Shown in pieces: positions 24,190 through 35,800 of a DNA stretch of 64,000 nt. Every line of letters starts with the position of its first letter. Within the stretch, counting starts at the first letter, position 1. The stretch comes from Petunia secreta. Its lineage: Eukaryota > Streptophyta > Magnoliopsida > Solanales > Solanaceae. The notes below the pieces were generated by a model. It did not search any database. It worked only from the letters and a program-made list of their open reading frames with translations, and was not told the DNA's origin. Both the position numbers and the translations under genes were made by a program. Location: positions 23,171,001-23,235,000 of the forward strand of contig JARKIP010000033.1 in NCBI GenBank assembly GCA_029990175.1, in the 5' to 3' direction.

Positions 24190-24500
24190 TGCAGGAGTAT
24201 TCTGCCCCAGGAGCAGGAGGATTCCGCTCCATGGTGTCATATTGAGGGTAGGAGGATTCCGCCCCTGGAGCAGAAGGATTCCGCCCTAGGAGCAAGAGTA
24301 TCCCGCTCTTATGTCAGATATTGAGTGTAGGAATATTCCGCCTCAGCTTTACATTATATCTGGTGCAGGAGTATTCCGCATCTGGTTTACATTATATCGG
24401 GTGCAGGAGTATTCCGCCCCAGAAGCAGGAGTATTCCGCTCCAGTTGGTTATCAGATTGGATTCCCCTCGAATGCAGGAGTATTCCGCTTTGAGATGGGA
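24190..24500. repeat. Irregular short tandem repeat in LTR3
   Basis: At least ten occurrences of a word close to GCAGGAGTATTCCGC, spaced 15 to 40 bases apart and mixed with CCCCAGGAG and CATTATATC spacers. It is absent from LTR1 and LTR2, so it arose or was retained only in this copy. The frames over it are low-complexity artefacts. Confidence 0.85.
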
Positions 24501-24656
24501 TTACGGGCACATGTGACCCTTTGCATCACATTTCATTTCATCTCATTTCATTTCATACCATTGTGTAGACTTGTGGTACATAACTACTGTTCTGCTTATA
24601 CGTGCATTGCTTATTTGTCTATATATTTCTAGCTCGTATTCTGGGTTACGGGGATC

Positions 24657-24815
24657 GGGTTGCACGCCGCAACGGTATAAATATATGGACCGGGTTGCAC
24701 GTCGCAGCGGTATAAATATATGGATCGGGTTGCACGCCGCAACAGTATAAATATTTGGACCGGGTTTCACGCCGCAACAGGATGAATATACGGATCGGGT
24801 TGCACGCCGCAAAAG
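24657..24815. repeat. 35-bp TATA-bearing tandem repeat, LTR3 copy
   Basis: Four and a half units of 35 bases (CGGGTTGCACGCCGC then a TATAAATATATGG-type half). Same unit as at 12278-12410. The last units have lost the TATA word. Confidence 0.85.
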
Positions 24816-25477
24816 GATGTATTTCTGATTATTGATGTGTTCGGGATGCCTATATGTTCTGGCTGTATTACGTTCCCGGTTGTTGAATAGTTTGTGATTC
24901 CATACGTGTTTCAAGTTATTATCTGGCTCTGTCTTTTCATAATTTAAATAAGAGGAATTTGGTTTATCTGTTTCTTTTCTCCCTGGCTAGCTATCCTATT
25001 CTTTAAGGTGGCTAGTCCGTCCCACTTATTGAGTCTTTTTGACTCACCCTTGTTTGTTGTTTGTTTCTTGTCTATCTATTTCGTTTCGGCAGGTTCGCTC
25101 TAGGATTGAGTTCGCCACGTTGTGAAGGAGCAAAGACGACTTCAGCTGTCAGGGTGAGCCAGCTTTATTCCGAATGGCCACCAGTTTAATGTTTATTATT
25201 TCAGTTGCATTTTGCTCCCTTCCAGAGGTATCTATTTTCTTTTGTACTCTTAGATGTCTTGTCTGGATAAACCTATACCTAGTATGTTGGGTAGTCAGCT
25301 GCGATTCTTTTTGTACAGCTTAGAGGTATCAGTATGTCTGTGTTTTATTTTAAGTCTTGTCCTTATTTATGAATTATTATATTTATTTTCCTAATTTAAT
25401 TGGTAAGGGTTCACTCGATGAGTCTAGGGGAGGATGTCGTGTGCCCACACAGCCTAGTCGAAATCCGAGTTATGTCA

Positions 25478-27660
25478 CTGTATCCTTCAGGCTCTTGCTT
25501 ATATCGAGCTGTATGGTGTTGATTGTTCTTCTTTCTAGTTTCAGGGTCCAGCCTTGAATTGGTGGGCCGCTCTCTTATCAGCTAACTTGGTCCGATTTTT
25601 CTTTTAGATTCGTGAAAAAGTTCCTTTCGAGTAGCGAGTGAGATGAAAAGTGTTGCCAGTTTGAGATGATTGGACAGGGTAGCCTGTTGGTGCTTCAGAA
25701 TATGAGATTAAATTCTATAGAATGGCTGAATATGCACTAGAACTAGTCCATGAACCTTCTTAGAATGTTCAAAGATTTATTGATGACCTTTCTTTTTCCT
25801 AGAGATCCCAGATGGCTCGAGAGATTGAGGTTGGGATTTCATTTGATGTTGTTGTTGATATTGCCCGAAGGTACGATGCATACCGTAAGTTAGAGCGGGA
25901 AGAGTTAGAGCGGGAAGGCAAGAGATCCCGTGGCCCTAGTGGGCAACCGTGGTACCTCATTTGGAGGTAAGAGTTCTGGTTATTTTGGGAGGTCACCTTC
26001 CAGGTTATCTCAGCTTGCGTCACGCGATTCTTAGAGTGCGCCAGTAGTTCATCAATATCAGACCCAATTTTCCTCTTTGTAGCTTTCAATAATCTGTCCA
26101 GTTTCCATTTTTAGCGAAAAGGGTGTTATCACTGTCGTGAGTCTGGTTATCCTTTGAGGAATTTTCCCTTACTCCAAATAGTAGGCAATTTTTTCTCTCG
26201 TCATCAGTTATCTGCGCAGTCGTAGGGGATTTCATTTAGATCTCAATCAGCAAAAGAAATACCACCATCCAGTAGAGGTCGAGAACGTGGTGGCAGTGGT
26301 TTTTCAGAAGGTGATTATCATGGTAGTAGCTCAGCTCAGCTGCAGAGGCAGTTCATAGAACTGCTAGTCTGGCAGGATGCTGAGGTATCCGATGTAGTAG
26401 ACCCATGTATTTCTTCTTCCATTAAAAGTGAGTAAGATTTGATTCTTCCGGTCGATCTGGAAATGGGGTGTCGTATCATATTTCTATGGTTTCTTTAGAT
26501 GTTGTTTCGATTAAGAATTGGTTGCGGTAGAGGGGTGAACTTCTAGTATGATTTATTTTTGGCATTTGTGAGACCTACTAGGTTTAAATGTGAGAGATTG
26601 GGAGTGAGTGGCGGTATTTTCTGCTTGGCATCTTATTGTGCCACATTCTATTATTATGTCAAATTAGTTTACCTCTCTTCTCTGAATTCCGTGTTGGTTG
26701 GATGATGGGATTCTAGTTCATCACCATCAGTGAATGTCATTGTTTCTTTCGGTGTAAAGTGATTAGTAAGTAATATTCGATCTACGTGTCTCCTCTTGGT
26801 TCGAGATGCTAGTAGAGCCATGTTAGTTTATGAGCTTGTCCCAGCTATAAAATATTTTTCTGGTAAATTGTCGAAGTTTCCCTCTTATTAGAAGGATAAA
26901 TTGGAATGGATAGTGTTCCATAAAGCTCATTTAATATCTATTTCTTCAATTGCGATTCTTTGGCTAACCTGACCCGAAAGTAGTCTAGCTCAAATAGCCA
27001 AACAAATAAGAACATGAGCTTCCTGAAGCTCTAATTATTCTTATCCTCAGTTCATTGCTTTTTTTTTCCCATCCGGTACTAGTGAGCTTGGGCGGTTAGT
27101 AGCCGTTTGTGGTGTTCCCTGTGTTGAGTCAGAGTGCGTGTCAAGGTAGATGGGTAAGTGCATTGTTGTGTTTAGGACTACTAAAGGTAATGAGGGGCAT
27201 CATTTGACCTCTGATTTGATCCATCAGGCGGTAGTGCTTATGACAATAATATAGAATTGTGAACTCGGGAGTTGCAGTCGTTTGGCAACTCGAGAGGGTA
27301 ATTTGGTAGATTAGGTCTGAGCCGCATTCTAATTTTAGCTATGTCTTCCTTAGTCCGGTAGACTGTGTGAGGATGACTATTTCTATTCAAGTTAGCTGTA
27401 TGAGTTAATGCTCTAAGGCGTTGCTGAAGCATAAGCTAATTTTTAGTTCCATCGACTTGTTCTATATCGTAAAGTATATCGACGAGGTGATTTTTCGGAA
27501 GAATCATGTTAATCCATCCAGAGTTTCGTGTATCTTTGTTTCGAAAATGTAAGAACTCTCCTCTCGTGATCGAGGAAGGATCAACTTAGTCAGAATAAGT
27601 TGGGCAACGATGTGAGGATATTATCAAGATATATTTTATTCCAAGAGTTCGGTGTGCGTG
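25478..27660 (+). pseudogene. Continuation of element 1: decayed gag-pol, 3' end missing
   Basis: Starts with the CTGTA duplication and continues the leader that broke off at 13814. It is homologous to 15901-17950 of element 2, including the capsid line and the EREELEREGKR-like stretch near 25890-25920. All frames are short; no enzyme domain is identified. It ends abruptly at 27660, where a minus-strand Ogre gag fragment begins. Element 1 therefore lacks its 3' half, polypurine tract and 3' LTR. Confidence 0.75.
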
Positions 27661-28266
27661 TATTCTGGGAGGCTGGACCTTGGCGGCTTCAGTCCTCCAT
27701 CTAGTTGCGAACTCCCTAAAAGTCTCAGTGGGCTTCTTCTTCAGTTTCTCCAGGTAAAACCGATCGGGCATAGCGTCAGTGTTATGCCCAAAATTGTCAA
27801 CAAAGTCTCCAGCCATTGCTTCCCAGCTCGTCCATTTCTTGGTTTGTTGCTTAGAGTACCATACTAGTGCATCTCCAGTCAAACTGCGGTTGAACAGCTG
27901 CATGCGAATCTTTTCCTCATGTCCAACCCCAATCAACTTGTCACAGTAAGATCTTAAATGAGCCATTGGGTCCGCACTGCCATCGAACATGTTGAACTTT
28001 GGTGTCTTGTAGCCTTCAGGTAGTTTCAAGTCAGGATACAAGCAAAGATCCTCATAGGCTAACCCTCGGGTTCCCTTAGCGCCTTGGAGTTATTTAAACT
28101 TCTCAACCAGCCATTGGACTTGTTCTTTGGTGCTGTTTGGGTCTTCCTTAGTCCATGCGTACATTTCATGGTCCTTGGTGGGTGATGCAATGGTTTTGGT
28201 TTCAACAGTGAAGGCGGGTAAGTTGTTTAGTGGTGCTTTTGGTGGTGCAGTGTAAGTAGGGTAAGG
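27661..28266 (-). pseudogene. gag: Displaced second copy of the Ogre gag segment
   Basis: 606 bases matching 44113-44718 at roughly 97 percent by eye, same orientation. It encodes the capsid stretch with PKFNMFDGSADPMAHLRSY, FNRSLTGDALVWYSKQ and FREFATRWRTEAAKVQ. It lies on the wrong side of the pol gene, 3' of the Ogre 3' region. It shares an in-frame TAA (28090-28092) with the main copy (44539-44541). Both ends are abrupt. Confidence 0.85.
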
Positions 28267-28520
28267 AAGACGTTGACAGTGCCGCCAATTTTGTCATGAC
28301 TATAGAGGAGCCTATGACTTAAGAGAATGTAGGGTGTTAGGCAGAGATGTTTTCTTTGCTCGGGGTGTGTTTCCTGCAAATAAAATGTGCTTATAACATA
28401 ATGTATATATAAAACGTACCTTCCCACCAGGCTGGATTATCTATCCAGGATTATTGCAATATGAGGTTGTGTCGGTCATGCCATAATTGTGTGTCTTTTT
28501 TCTGTCAAGTGTTTGGTTCG
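28267..28520 (-). other. Ogre 3' region, no gene seen
   Basis: About 250 bases between the displaced gag fragment and the 69-bp array. I see no reading frame or known motif. It is presumably part of the 3' untranslated region, truncated at 28266/28267. Confidence 0.4.
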
Positions 28521-29412
28521 ACATTGGGTTATATGCCCTCCGTTGGTGCATTGGGCTGTATACCCTCCGCAAAGAAAATTGAAAATGCAAATCGATATCG
28601 GGCTGTGTACCCTCAATCGACGCTTCGGGTTGTATGCCCTTAGCTAAATTAAAATATAAATCGATATTGGGCTATGTACCCTCAATCGACGCTTCGTGTT
28701 GTGTGCCCTCAGCTAATTTAAATGACAAATCAATATCGGGCTGTGTACCCTCAATCGACGCCTCGGGTTGTGTGCCCTCAGCTAATTTAAATGACAAATC
28801 GATTTTGGACAGCGTACCCTCAATCGACGCCTCGGGTTGTGTGCCCTTAGCTAATTTAAATGACAAATCGATATCGGGCTGTTGTACCCTCAATCGACGC
28901 CTCGGGTTGTATGCCCTTAGCTAATTTAAATGACAAATTGATATTGGCCTGCGTACCCTCAATCAACGCCTCGAGTTGTGGCCCTCAACTAATTTAAATG
29001 ACAAATTGATATCGGTCTGTGTACCCTCGGTCGATGCCTCGGGTTATGTGCCCTAAGCTAATTTAAAATGCAAATCGATATTGGGATGTGTACCCTCAAT
29101 CGACGCTTCTGGTTGTGTGCCCTCAGCTAATTTAAATGACAAATCGATATCGGGATGTGTACCCTCAATCGACGCCTCGGGTTGTGTTCCCTCAGCTAAT
29201 TTAAAATGCAAATCGATATCGGGTCGTGGACCCTCAATCGATGCTTCGGGTTGTATGCCCTCAGCTAATTTAAATGAAAAATCGATATCGGGCTGTGTAC
29301 CCTCAATCGACGCTTCGGGTTGTGTGCCCTCAGCTAATGTAAAAATGCAAATCGATATCGGGCTGTGTACCCTCAATCGACGCTTTGGGTTGTGCGCCCT
29401 CAGCTAATTTAA
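28521..29412. repeat. 69-bp minisatellite in the Ogre 3' region, about 13 units
   Basis: The word ATCGATATC or a close variant starts at 28591, 28660, 28729, 28798, 28867, 28937, 29005, 29074, 29143, 29212, 29281 and 29351, nearly always 69 bases apart. Each unit contains TGTACCCTCAATCGACGC and TGTGCCCTCAGCTAATTTAA. Since 69 is a multiple of three, open frames appear on both strands (28634-28924, 28672-28893, 29053-29376, 29081-29407); they are artefacts. The array sits between integrase and the 3' LTR, a place where Tat/Ogre elements are known to carry variable tandem repeats. Confidence 0.95.
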
Positions 29413-30017
29413 ATAAAAAACCTTTGCTGAATATTATCTTTGTCGTGCATTGCTGAATTGGGTATCTTTCGTGCCTGCATCCAAAGAAAGATTGGTGAGT
29501 TGTACGGGGTAGTTTGGTTTGTGCATTCGTGGCTTGCTTCGCGTTTGCTATCCACGAGTGTCGAGATCTTGGCCGAGCTGATAGGGATATGCATAAAATA
29601 GTATATAATGCAAATGATTTTGAAAAACTTTTATAAGAAAGAAAATGAAATAAAATATTTTATCCCATCAAGTCACAAGTCGCGTTGTGTAAGGCCAAAG
29701 TTGTCGTCCTTTATGCTGTTCCAAAAGAATTTTGAGGGCGCCCTTATGTCCCAGTTTGCATTTGAAATTTTTGAGTGGTCCTCAGAAATTTCTGCCCCAA
29801 TCTCAACTATGTTTGTCCTTTGGGCATTTTTGGGAGTTCCTCAAAAATTCTGCTCCAGTATTTGCTTTGTGGGAAAAATGAAGTTTTTGTATTTATGCGA
29901 CCGAACCTTGAACAGGTTGCCTACGTATCCCAATTGGGAAATCAGGTCGTGACGTAGGTCAGATTACATAATGCATTGCAGAAAGGGGAAATGCCTAATC
30001 AGTACAAATCCCTATAT
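29413..30017 (-). other. Ogre 3' untranslated region
   Basis: About 600 bases after the integrase stop (near 30018) and before the minisatellite. It contains only short frames (29409-29594, 29608-29952) with no recognisable content. T-rich segments occur at 29640-29930 on the plus strand. Confidence 0.5.
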
Positions 30018-30804
30018 ATAGTATCTCTTGACAGCATCTGAGTTGATTGGTTTCGGCCAGACTTCTCCATCCATCTCTGCCAGTATCAATGCTCCTCTGT
30101 TCAAAACTCGGTGAACCATGTACGGTCCTTGTCAATTAGGTGCAAACTTGCCTTTTGCTTCTTCTTGATTCAGAAATATCTTCTTCAGAACTAATTGCCC
30201 CAGGTTCAAAGAATCTCTCTCGAACTTTCTTGTTGAATGCTTTGGCCATCCTTCTCTAATATAATTGCCCATGACATATTGCATTCAATCTTTTGTCGTC
30301 AATGAGGGCCAATTGCTCTATTCTCCCTTTAATCCATTCAACATCTTCCAATTGCGTCTCTTGGATGATTCTCAAAGATTGTATCTCAACCTTCGCGGGT
30401 ATCACTGCTTCGGTGCCATACACCAATAAAAAAGGAGTAGCCCCTGTTGATGTTCTCATTGTGGTATCTCATGCCATTACTTTGAAGTGCCTGTCATCTT
30501 ACACAATATCCTCTTGATGTTCTTATTGACCACCTCGACCCACCATTCATTTGAGGTCTGTATGCAGTGTAATTGCGATGCTTGATCTTGAAAACCTCAC
30601 AGGTTGCTTTAATTAGGTCACTGTTGAGATTTGACCCATTGTCAGTTATAATGGATTCAGTGATGCAAAATCGGCAGATCATGTTATTGCGGACAAAATT
30701 CGACACCACCTTCTTTGTTACTGACTTGTACGATGCAACCTCCACCCATTTGGTAAAATAGTCAATGGCTACTAATATGCAACGATGTCCATTGCAAGTG
30801 GCTG
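30018..30804 (-). pseudogene. pol: Ogre integrase, C-terminal half (3' side of the insertion)
   Basis: Minus-strand frames 30817-30494 and 30459-30256 carry the integrase core (VAIDYFTKWVEVASY, then IITDNGSNLNSD with the second catalytic aspartate, then YRPQMNG) and the GATPFLLVYGTEAVIP helix. Sequence down to 30018 resembles the C-terminal domain that ends in a SDAVKRYY-like tail. The first 13 bases of the longer frame belong to the inserted CRM-like element; the true gene continues at 38600. Frames shift near 30470-30494 and 30256. Confidence 0.85.
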
Positions 30805-31632
30805 TGATAAGACCCAAACCCCCTCAAGACCATTCACTCGGAGTCAAGCCAAGTTGATCCAAGATACCCATCTTCACTTGATATGGAAGAGTATGGAAGA
30901 AGGCCCCGAGAGCAACTTGAAGACCATGCTTTGGTGTGCCGTGGATGGAGGATCCTCTAGGACACTTGGAGAGGCCCAAGAGACCCAAAATGAGACACCC
31001 CAAGGGGCTCCAGAACAAGGCGGAGCGCCTCCCAGCTGAGGCGGGGCGCCTCCCAAAATCCAGAGGCTTGAAAGCTGCAGGGCGGACCGCCTCCCAACCT
31101 AGGCGGACCGCCTCCCTCAGATCCAGAGAAGCTGAAGGCTGCTAGGCGGCCGCCTCCCCCTACTAGGCGGACCGCCTACCCCTGAGACCCACATGCGGGA
31201 TTTTAATTACTTTTGTCTAGGACTTCCTACTTTAGCCCTGCGCGGCCCTATTTGTTTTAACCCACTTTGGGGGTATTTTAGACCTTTTTGTATGACTAAG
31301 TGAAGCCTATAAATACTTCACTTAGCCTCCTCAAACATTAGCTTACCTTTGAATCTTATGAATGATGAATAGAGTTTATCTCTTTTTATGAAGAAACCCT
31401 TCCTTGGTTGCTTGAATTCACTAGTGGAACCTAGTTGAGTCTTGAACCGAAAACCCGATCATTCTATTTGCGAGTCCCAAGTGTGGCTCGAGGGTAGTTG
31501 CATATTGTAGGTCCTCCTTGACACCGATACGAGGGTATTATGGAACGAGTTCTCCATAGTTACTTCGTAGGGAGTTCGATTAGTGTCTCGCTCTTTATCT
31601 TTATTTCCGCGTTTCGTTTTTGATTCTTATCA
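30805..31632 (+). repeat. 5' LTR of the CRM/Galadriel-like element
   Basis: 828 bp, TGATAAG to CTTATCA. TATAAATA at 31308-31315 is the likely promoter TATA box. Six imperfect palindromes of the AGGCGGANCGCCT type occur between 31018 and 31180. Confidence 0.95.
31018..31180. repeat. Array of six GC-rich mini-palindromes in the LTR
   Basis: Words AGGCGGAGCGCCT, AGGCGGGGCGCCT, GGGCGGACCGCCT, AGGCGGACCGCCT (twice) and AGGCGGCCGCCT at irregular spacing of 20-45 bases. Each can fold as a 5-6 bp hairpin with a loop of one to three bases. The same array occurs in the 3' LTR, and a separate array is in the leader. Confidence 0.9.
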
Positions 31633-31635
31633 TCT

Positions 31636-31647
31636 TGGTATCAGAGC
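31636..31647 (+). other. Met-type primer binding site of the CRM/Galadriel-like element
   Basis: TGGTATCAGAGC, three bases after the 5' LTR end, matches the common initiator methionine tRNA primer site of plant LTR elements. Confidence 0.9.
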
Positions 31648-32884
31648 AAGGCTCGGGTTTTGTTTCTACAAACCCCCGACCCTTGATTCTTCGTGCCTAG
31701 GTTAGTTTCTATCTTAGGTTCTTGTTTGTTGTTATTAAAAGAAGAAAACTACAAAAAAATTGAAAAATTGAAAACCTAAAAATTTGGTGTAACTTGTTGG
31801 TTTGAATGATTCATGATATGGTTGTTATAGATTCTTGATCGTGGGTGAAATCCCGTCGTTTGGATACCAAAAACACTTGGATTGGGGAAGATTGAAAATC
31901 AAAACCCCAAAGCCCCTTAAAACCCTTGATGAACTTGTTCTTGATGATTTTTGATTGATTCTTGGGTTGGATTGAAGTGGAATTGAGAACTTGCTATTGG
32001 GGTTTGATCCTTGTGTGATTCCCGTTCTTTTGCTACCTTAAACACCCAATTTGGAGTTGTATTGCATGAATTGAAAATTTGAAACCCTATGAGAATTTGA
32101 AAATTTTGAAACCCTAGCTTTGAAGAAGATGATCATGGTGGATTGTTTGTTTTCGATTGGGGTTTGATAAAAGTTGTTGGGGTTTGATCTTTGTGACTAA
32201 TACAACATTTGGGTACCTTTGAATTGCTAAAACAACGTTTGATTAGTTGAATTGTTGGGTGAAAAACCAAGAAAAACACGTTGTTGAACTGTGCTGAAGG
32301 TTGCAGAGGCGGAGCGCCTATAATCTGAGGCGGAACGCCTCAAAACTGTGACCTCTCTGGAAATTGCTGAGGCAGAGCGCCTCCCTACTGAGGCGGAGCG
32401 CCTCCACTTGGCACTTTACCCTAGGCGGACCGCCCACTAGCTGAGGCGGGGCGCCTACTTCCTGAACGTTGGGAATTGGGTACTTTCTTCTAGGTTCTCG
32501 TGTTTTGTTGTTTGCATTGCTTCTAATTGGTACTATTAGAGTATAATCCTACTTGATTAGTACTAATTACTTCGAGCTAATTAGGATCATCGTGCCTTAG
32601 AAAGGAGACTAGAACTCAAAGAAGACCCGTAGTGCCTTTTGACTCAAGTCCTCACTCAAAGTGCTTAGCGATCCAATCGAGTCCTATTAACTCCACTCAC
32701 CCCAGAGTGCATTGGGCTTTCGAGTCGAGTGATTAAGTTTAGGTTTACTATTCAACTTCATGAAACTTTGAGTTCAAGCAAGAGTGAAATAGCCATCACC
32801 ACCATACAAGTGATCCGAGTGAAAACTTGTGAGGGAGCGAGTGAGGTGTTTTGACTAACTCTTGTTTCTTTCTTTGTAGGTACA
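31648..32884 (+). other. Long leader of the CRM/Galadriel-like element
   Basis: About 1.2 kb between primer site and gag start without a sizeable frame. A second set of six mini-palindromes of the LTR type lies at 32305-32465 (AGGCGGAGCGCCT and variants). The gag start at 32885 follows TTGTTTCTTTCTTTGTAGGT, a pyrimidine tract plus AG that looks like a 3' splice site. The leader could therefore hold an intron; this is inference. Confidence 0.7.
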
Positions 32885-35800
32885 ATGGCCAACGAGGGTC
32901 AAGATTTCATCAAGGATGCCTTGGCTAGCATTCTTGCCAAGATGGACGTCATGACTCAAAGGATTGAGTCACTTGAAAAGGGTGCCTCAAGTACCCAAGG
33001 TGACCAAGGGGCCCCGAGTGTCCCAATTGAAAAGGGGACCCCGAGTGTCCCAATTGAGACCGGTGAAGTCTCAAGTACTCCTAACTTTACCCCGGAACAA
33101 GTAAGCCATGTCATTGAGTTGTTCAATCAACAACGGGTAAAGGAGGACCGGGAGAGAATTGAACGAACGGGCATTCCCCGTATCTTGGATAATCCCCCAA
33201 GAGACGTTCCATTACCAAGACCCATCCGAAATGTGCAACCTCTTGAGCAAGTCGATGAGGCTCAAGAAGGGGAGGAAGCCGAATATGGTGATGATATGTA
33301 TGGGTTTGATGATCACTTTCAACCGAGACGAGGTATGAATTGGGGTCGTAATGTGGATCGTGGTAGGGGCCGAGGTCGAGGGCCACCTATGGGATATGTT
33401 GGAGGGAATGCGAGGAGGGAGTATGGTGTGAATGAAGATCACTATGGGGGCCAACCGGAGCCATTCCGTGGGGGTCGTGACAACACCAACCTCAATAGTG
33501 TGAAACTTAATCTCCCAACCTTCAAAGGGAATTGTGATCCGAATGCTTACATTGAATGGGTGCTACAAATGGAAAGATTGTTTGACACAAACGAGATGTC
33601 CGATGAAAAGAAAGGCACCTATGCTATTTCATCCTTTGAATCCTATGCATCTACTTGGTGGGAATCCGTCAAGAGATCAAGGAGAAGGGCGGGAATCCCC
33701 GTGAATGTGGGTTGGATCGACTTGAAGGGTATCATGAGTATCAAGTACATTACTCCTCGATATCGTCAAGAGCAACTCAAGAAGCTTTATGAGTTGAAGC
33801 AAGGTGTCAAGACGGTGCATGAATATTATGACGAGTTTGAAAGAACTCGAATGGCTTTGGATATGGACACCGAAGATGAGGAGCAAGCCGTGATCCGTTT
33901 CATGAATGGGTTGAGCTATGGTATAGCCTCACAATTGAGATTGCGTGCTTATCTATCACTTCAAGAGGTTCTTGATGCCGCTATCCAAGCCGAGCAATGG
34001 CTTGAGAAAGAGAAGTCCAACCGTTACAAGAGCAACACTTCTACTTCCATGAACAAATCAAAGGATTGGAAAGCTCCCACAACGAATGCCAAATTCCCAA
34101 GTGCAAGTGCTAGCAAGGATGTGAAGAAGCCTTTTGAAAGGTCTACACAACCCGTGGGAGGTAATTCTAGAACTCAATTGAGTAATCCAATCTCTTTTTC
34201 TACTCAATGCTTTAAGTGTAAGGGTTATGGTCATCTCTCTAAAGATTGCCCGACCCGGAAAACTATGGTTCTTGTTGGTGACTTGGTCTATGAGCAAGAT
34301 AGTGAGCCCGAGGAGGGAGAAGAAGCGAGAGTAGAGGGTGAGGAGGAAGGAGATGATGGGGAGATTGCCAAGGAAGAAGATGATGATTCCCATGCCTTCC
34401 TTGTTGTGAGGAGAAGACTAGGAGCCATGTGTGTAGAGGATGTTGAGACCTTACAAAGAGAGAACCTTTTTCACTCCAAATGCCGAGTCATGGGACTCCT
34501 TTGCTCTATGATCATTGACTCGGGAAGTTGTGCTAATGTTATTAGCCAAACACTAGTTACCCAATTGAAAATACCTACCTTGAAACACCCAAATCCTTAT
34601 AGGCTACAATGGCTTAGTGAGTGTGGTGAGTTGAGGGTGGTTAAACAATGTTTGATCAAATTCAAGATTGGGAACTATGTGGATGAGCACATGTTCGATG
34701 TCGTGCCTATGCAAGCATGCCACCTACTCTTTGGTAGGCCTTGGCAATTTGATCGACGTGTGGTTCATAATGGTCATGCCAACACCTATACGGTGACACA
34801 TGAGGGGAAAAAGTTTGTGCTCCCACCCATGACTCCCAAACAAGTGAGCGATGATTACAAACGGATGCGGGAGTTGAGAGAAGTGGCAAAGGCTAAGTCG
34901 GTTGTTGAGACTAGCCCTTTGTCCAAAAGCTTGGTGGCAATCCCACCTACTTCTACCAGTGGCATATGTGCCATGATGCAACCGGGCGAGATCCTAAAAG
35001 GAAATGATGGCAACAAGTTTCTCATATGCCTAGTGCACAAAGGTATGGTTCTAAACTCTAATTGTGATTTTTCTTCTAACCCTTTGCCTAGTGTGTTTGA
35101 GAATGTTTTGAAGGATTTTGGTGACATGTCCCCGGATGAAATGCCGGATGGATTGCCTCCTTTGAGGGGCATTGAGCATCAAATAGACTTTGTCCCGGGA
35201 TCCCAAATCCCGAACAAGCCGGCCTATAGGAGCAACCCGGAGGATACAAGGGAATTGCAAAAGCAAGTTGACGAATTGCTCACTAAAGGTTTGGTAAGGG
35301 AAAGTTTGAGTCCTTGTGCCGTGCCCGTGATCCTTGTTCCCAAAAAGGACGGCACTTGGAGAATGTGTGTTGATTGTCGGGCCGTGAACAAAATAACGGT
35401 AAAGTACCGTCATCCTATTCCCCGACTTGATGATATGTTAGATGAATTAAGTGGTTCATGTGTGTTTAGCAAAATTGACCTTAGGTCCGGCTACCATCAA
35501 ATCCGGATAAAACCGGGTGATGAATGGAAAACCGCATTCAAGACCAAGTTTGGTCTCTATGAATGGTTGGTGATGCCCTTTGGGCTCTCCAATGCACCTA
35601 GTACTTTCATGAGGCTAATGAACCATGTTCTAAAGCCATTTATCAACAAGTTTGTGGTCGTCTATTTTGACGATATATTGATCTATAGCAAATCAATAGA
35701 CGACCATGTTGAACACCTTAGGCTAGTGCTTGAAAAGTTGAGAGCCGAAAAGCTCTATGCTAATTTTAAAAAGTGTGCCTTTGGTGTTGAGAAGGTGGTC

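Larger units (their letters stand above)
13815..25477 (+). mobile_element. Element 2: complete but decayed chromovirus inserted in element 1
   Basis: Bounded by two related LTRs (13815-15206 and 19093-25477) and by a perfect five-base duplication, CTGTA, at 13810-13814 and 25478-25482. Sequence left of 13815 and right of 25482 joins into one continuous leader/gag region of element 1. This shows that the array of three similar LTRs comes from nesting and not from tandem recombination. The interior is degenerate and itself holds fragments of other elements. Confidence 0.85.
19093..25477 (+). repeat. LTR3: 3' LTR of element 2, interrupted by a Copia element
   Basis: Begins TAAAACGACC (TG changed to TA), is interrupted at 19267 by the Copia element and resumes at 22932. 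Without the insert it is about 2.7 kb, close to LTR1. It ends TATGTCA at 25477, followed by the target duplication CTGTA. It contains a short-period array at 24190-24500 and a 35-bp array at 24657-24815. Frames inside (for example 24321-24632, 24543-24914) are repeat artefacts. Confidence 0.85.

Noticed and set aside
10469..27660. Tandem LTR array from unequal recombination
   Set aside because: The CTGTA duplication around 13815-25477 and the continuity of element 1 across it show nested insertion.
28634..29407. Frames rich in VPSIDASGCVPSANL and ASIEGTQPDIDL as repeat proteins
   Set aside because: Both strands are open only because the repeat is 69 bases long. No conserved start exists, and the units are in untranslated sequence of the Ogre element.
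28521..29412. CRISPR-like array
   Set aside because: Units of 69 bases are directly repeated in full with no unique spacers, and the context is a plant retrotransposon 3' region.
30785..31039. Independent 84-codon gene at the left CRM-like LTR
   Set aside because: It starts in Ogre integrase sequence and continues in the LTR. It is the same frame that ends pol at 38001 in the 3' LTR.
33123..33454. Minus-strand frames opposite gag (also 34058-34393, 35051-35413, 35723-36094)
   Set aside because: They are shadows of the long plus-strand gag-pol frame, with no independent motif.
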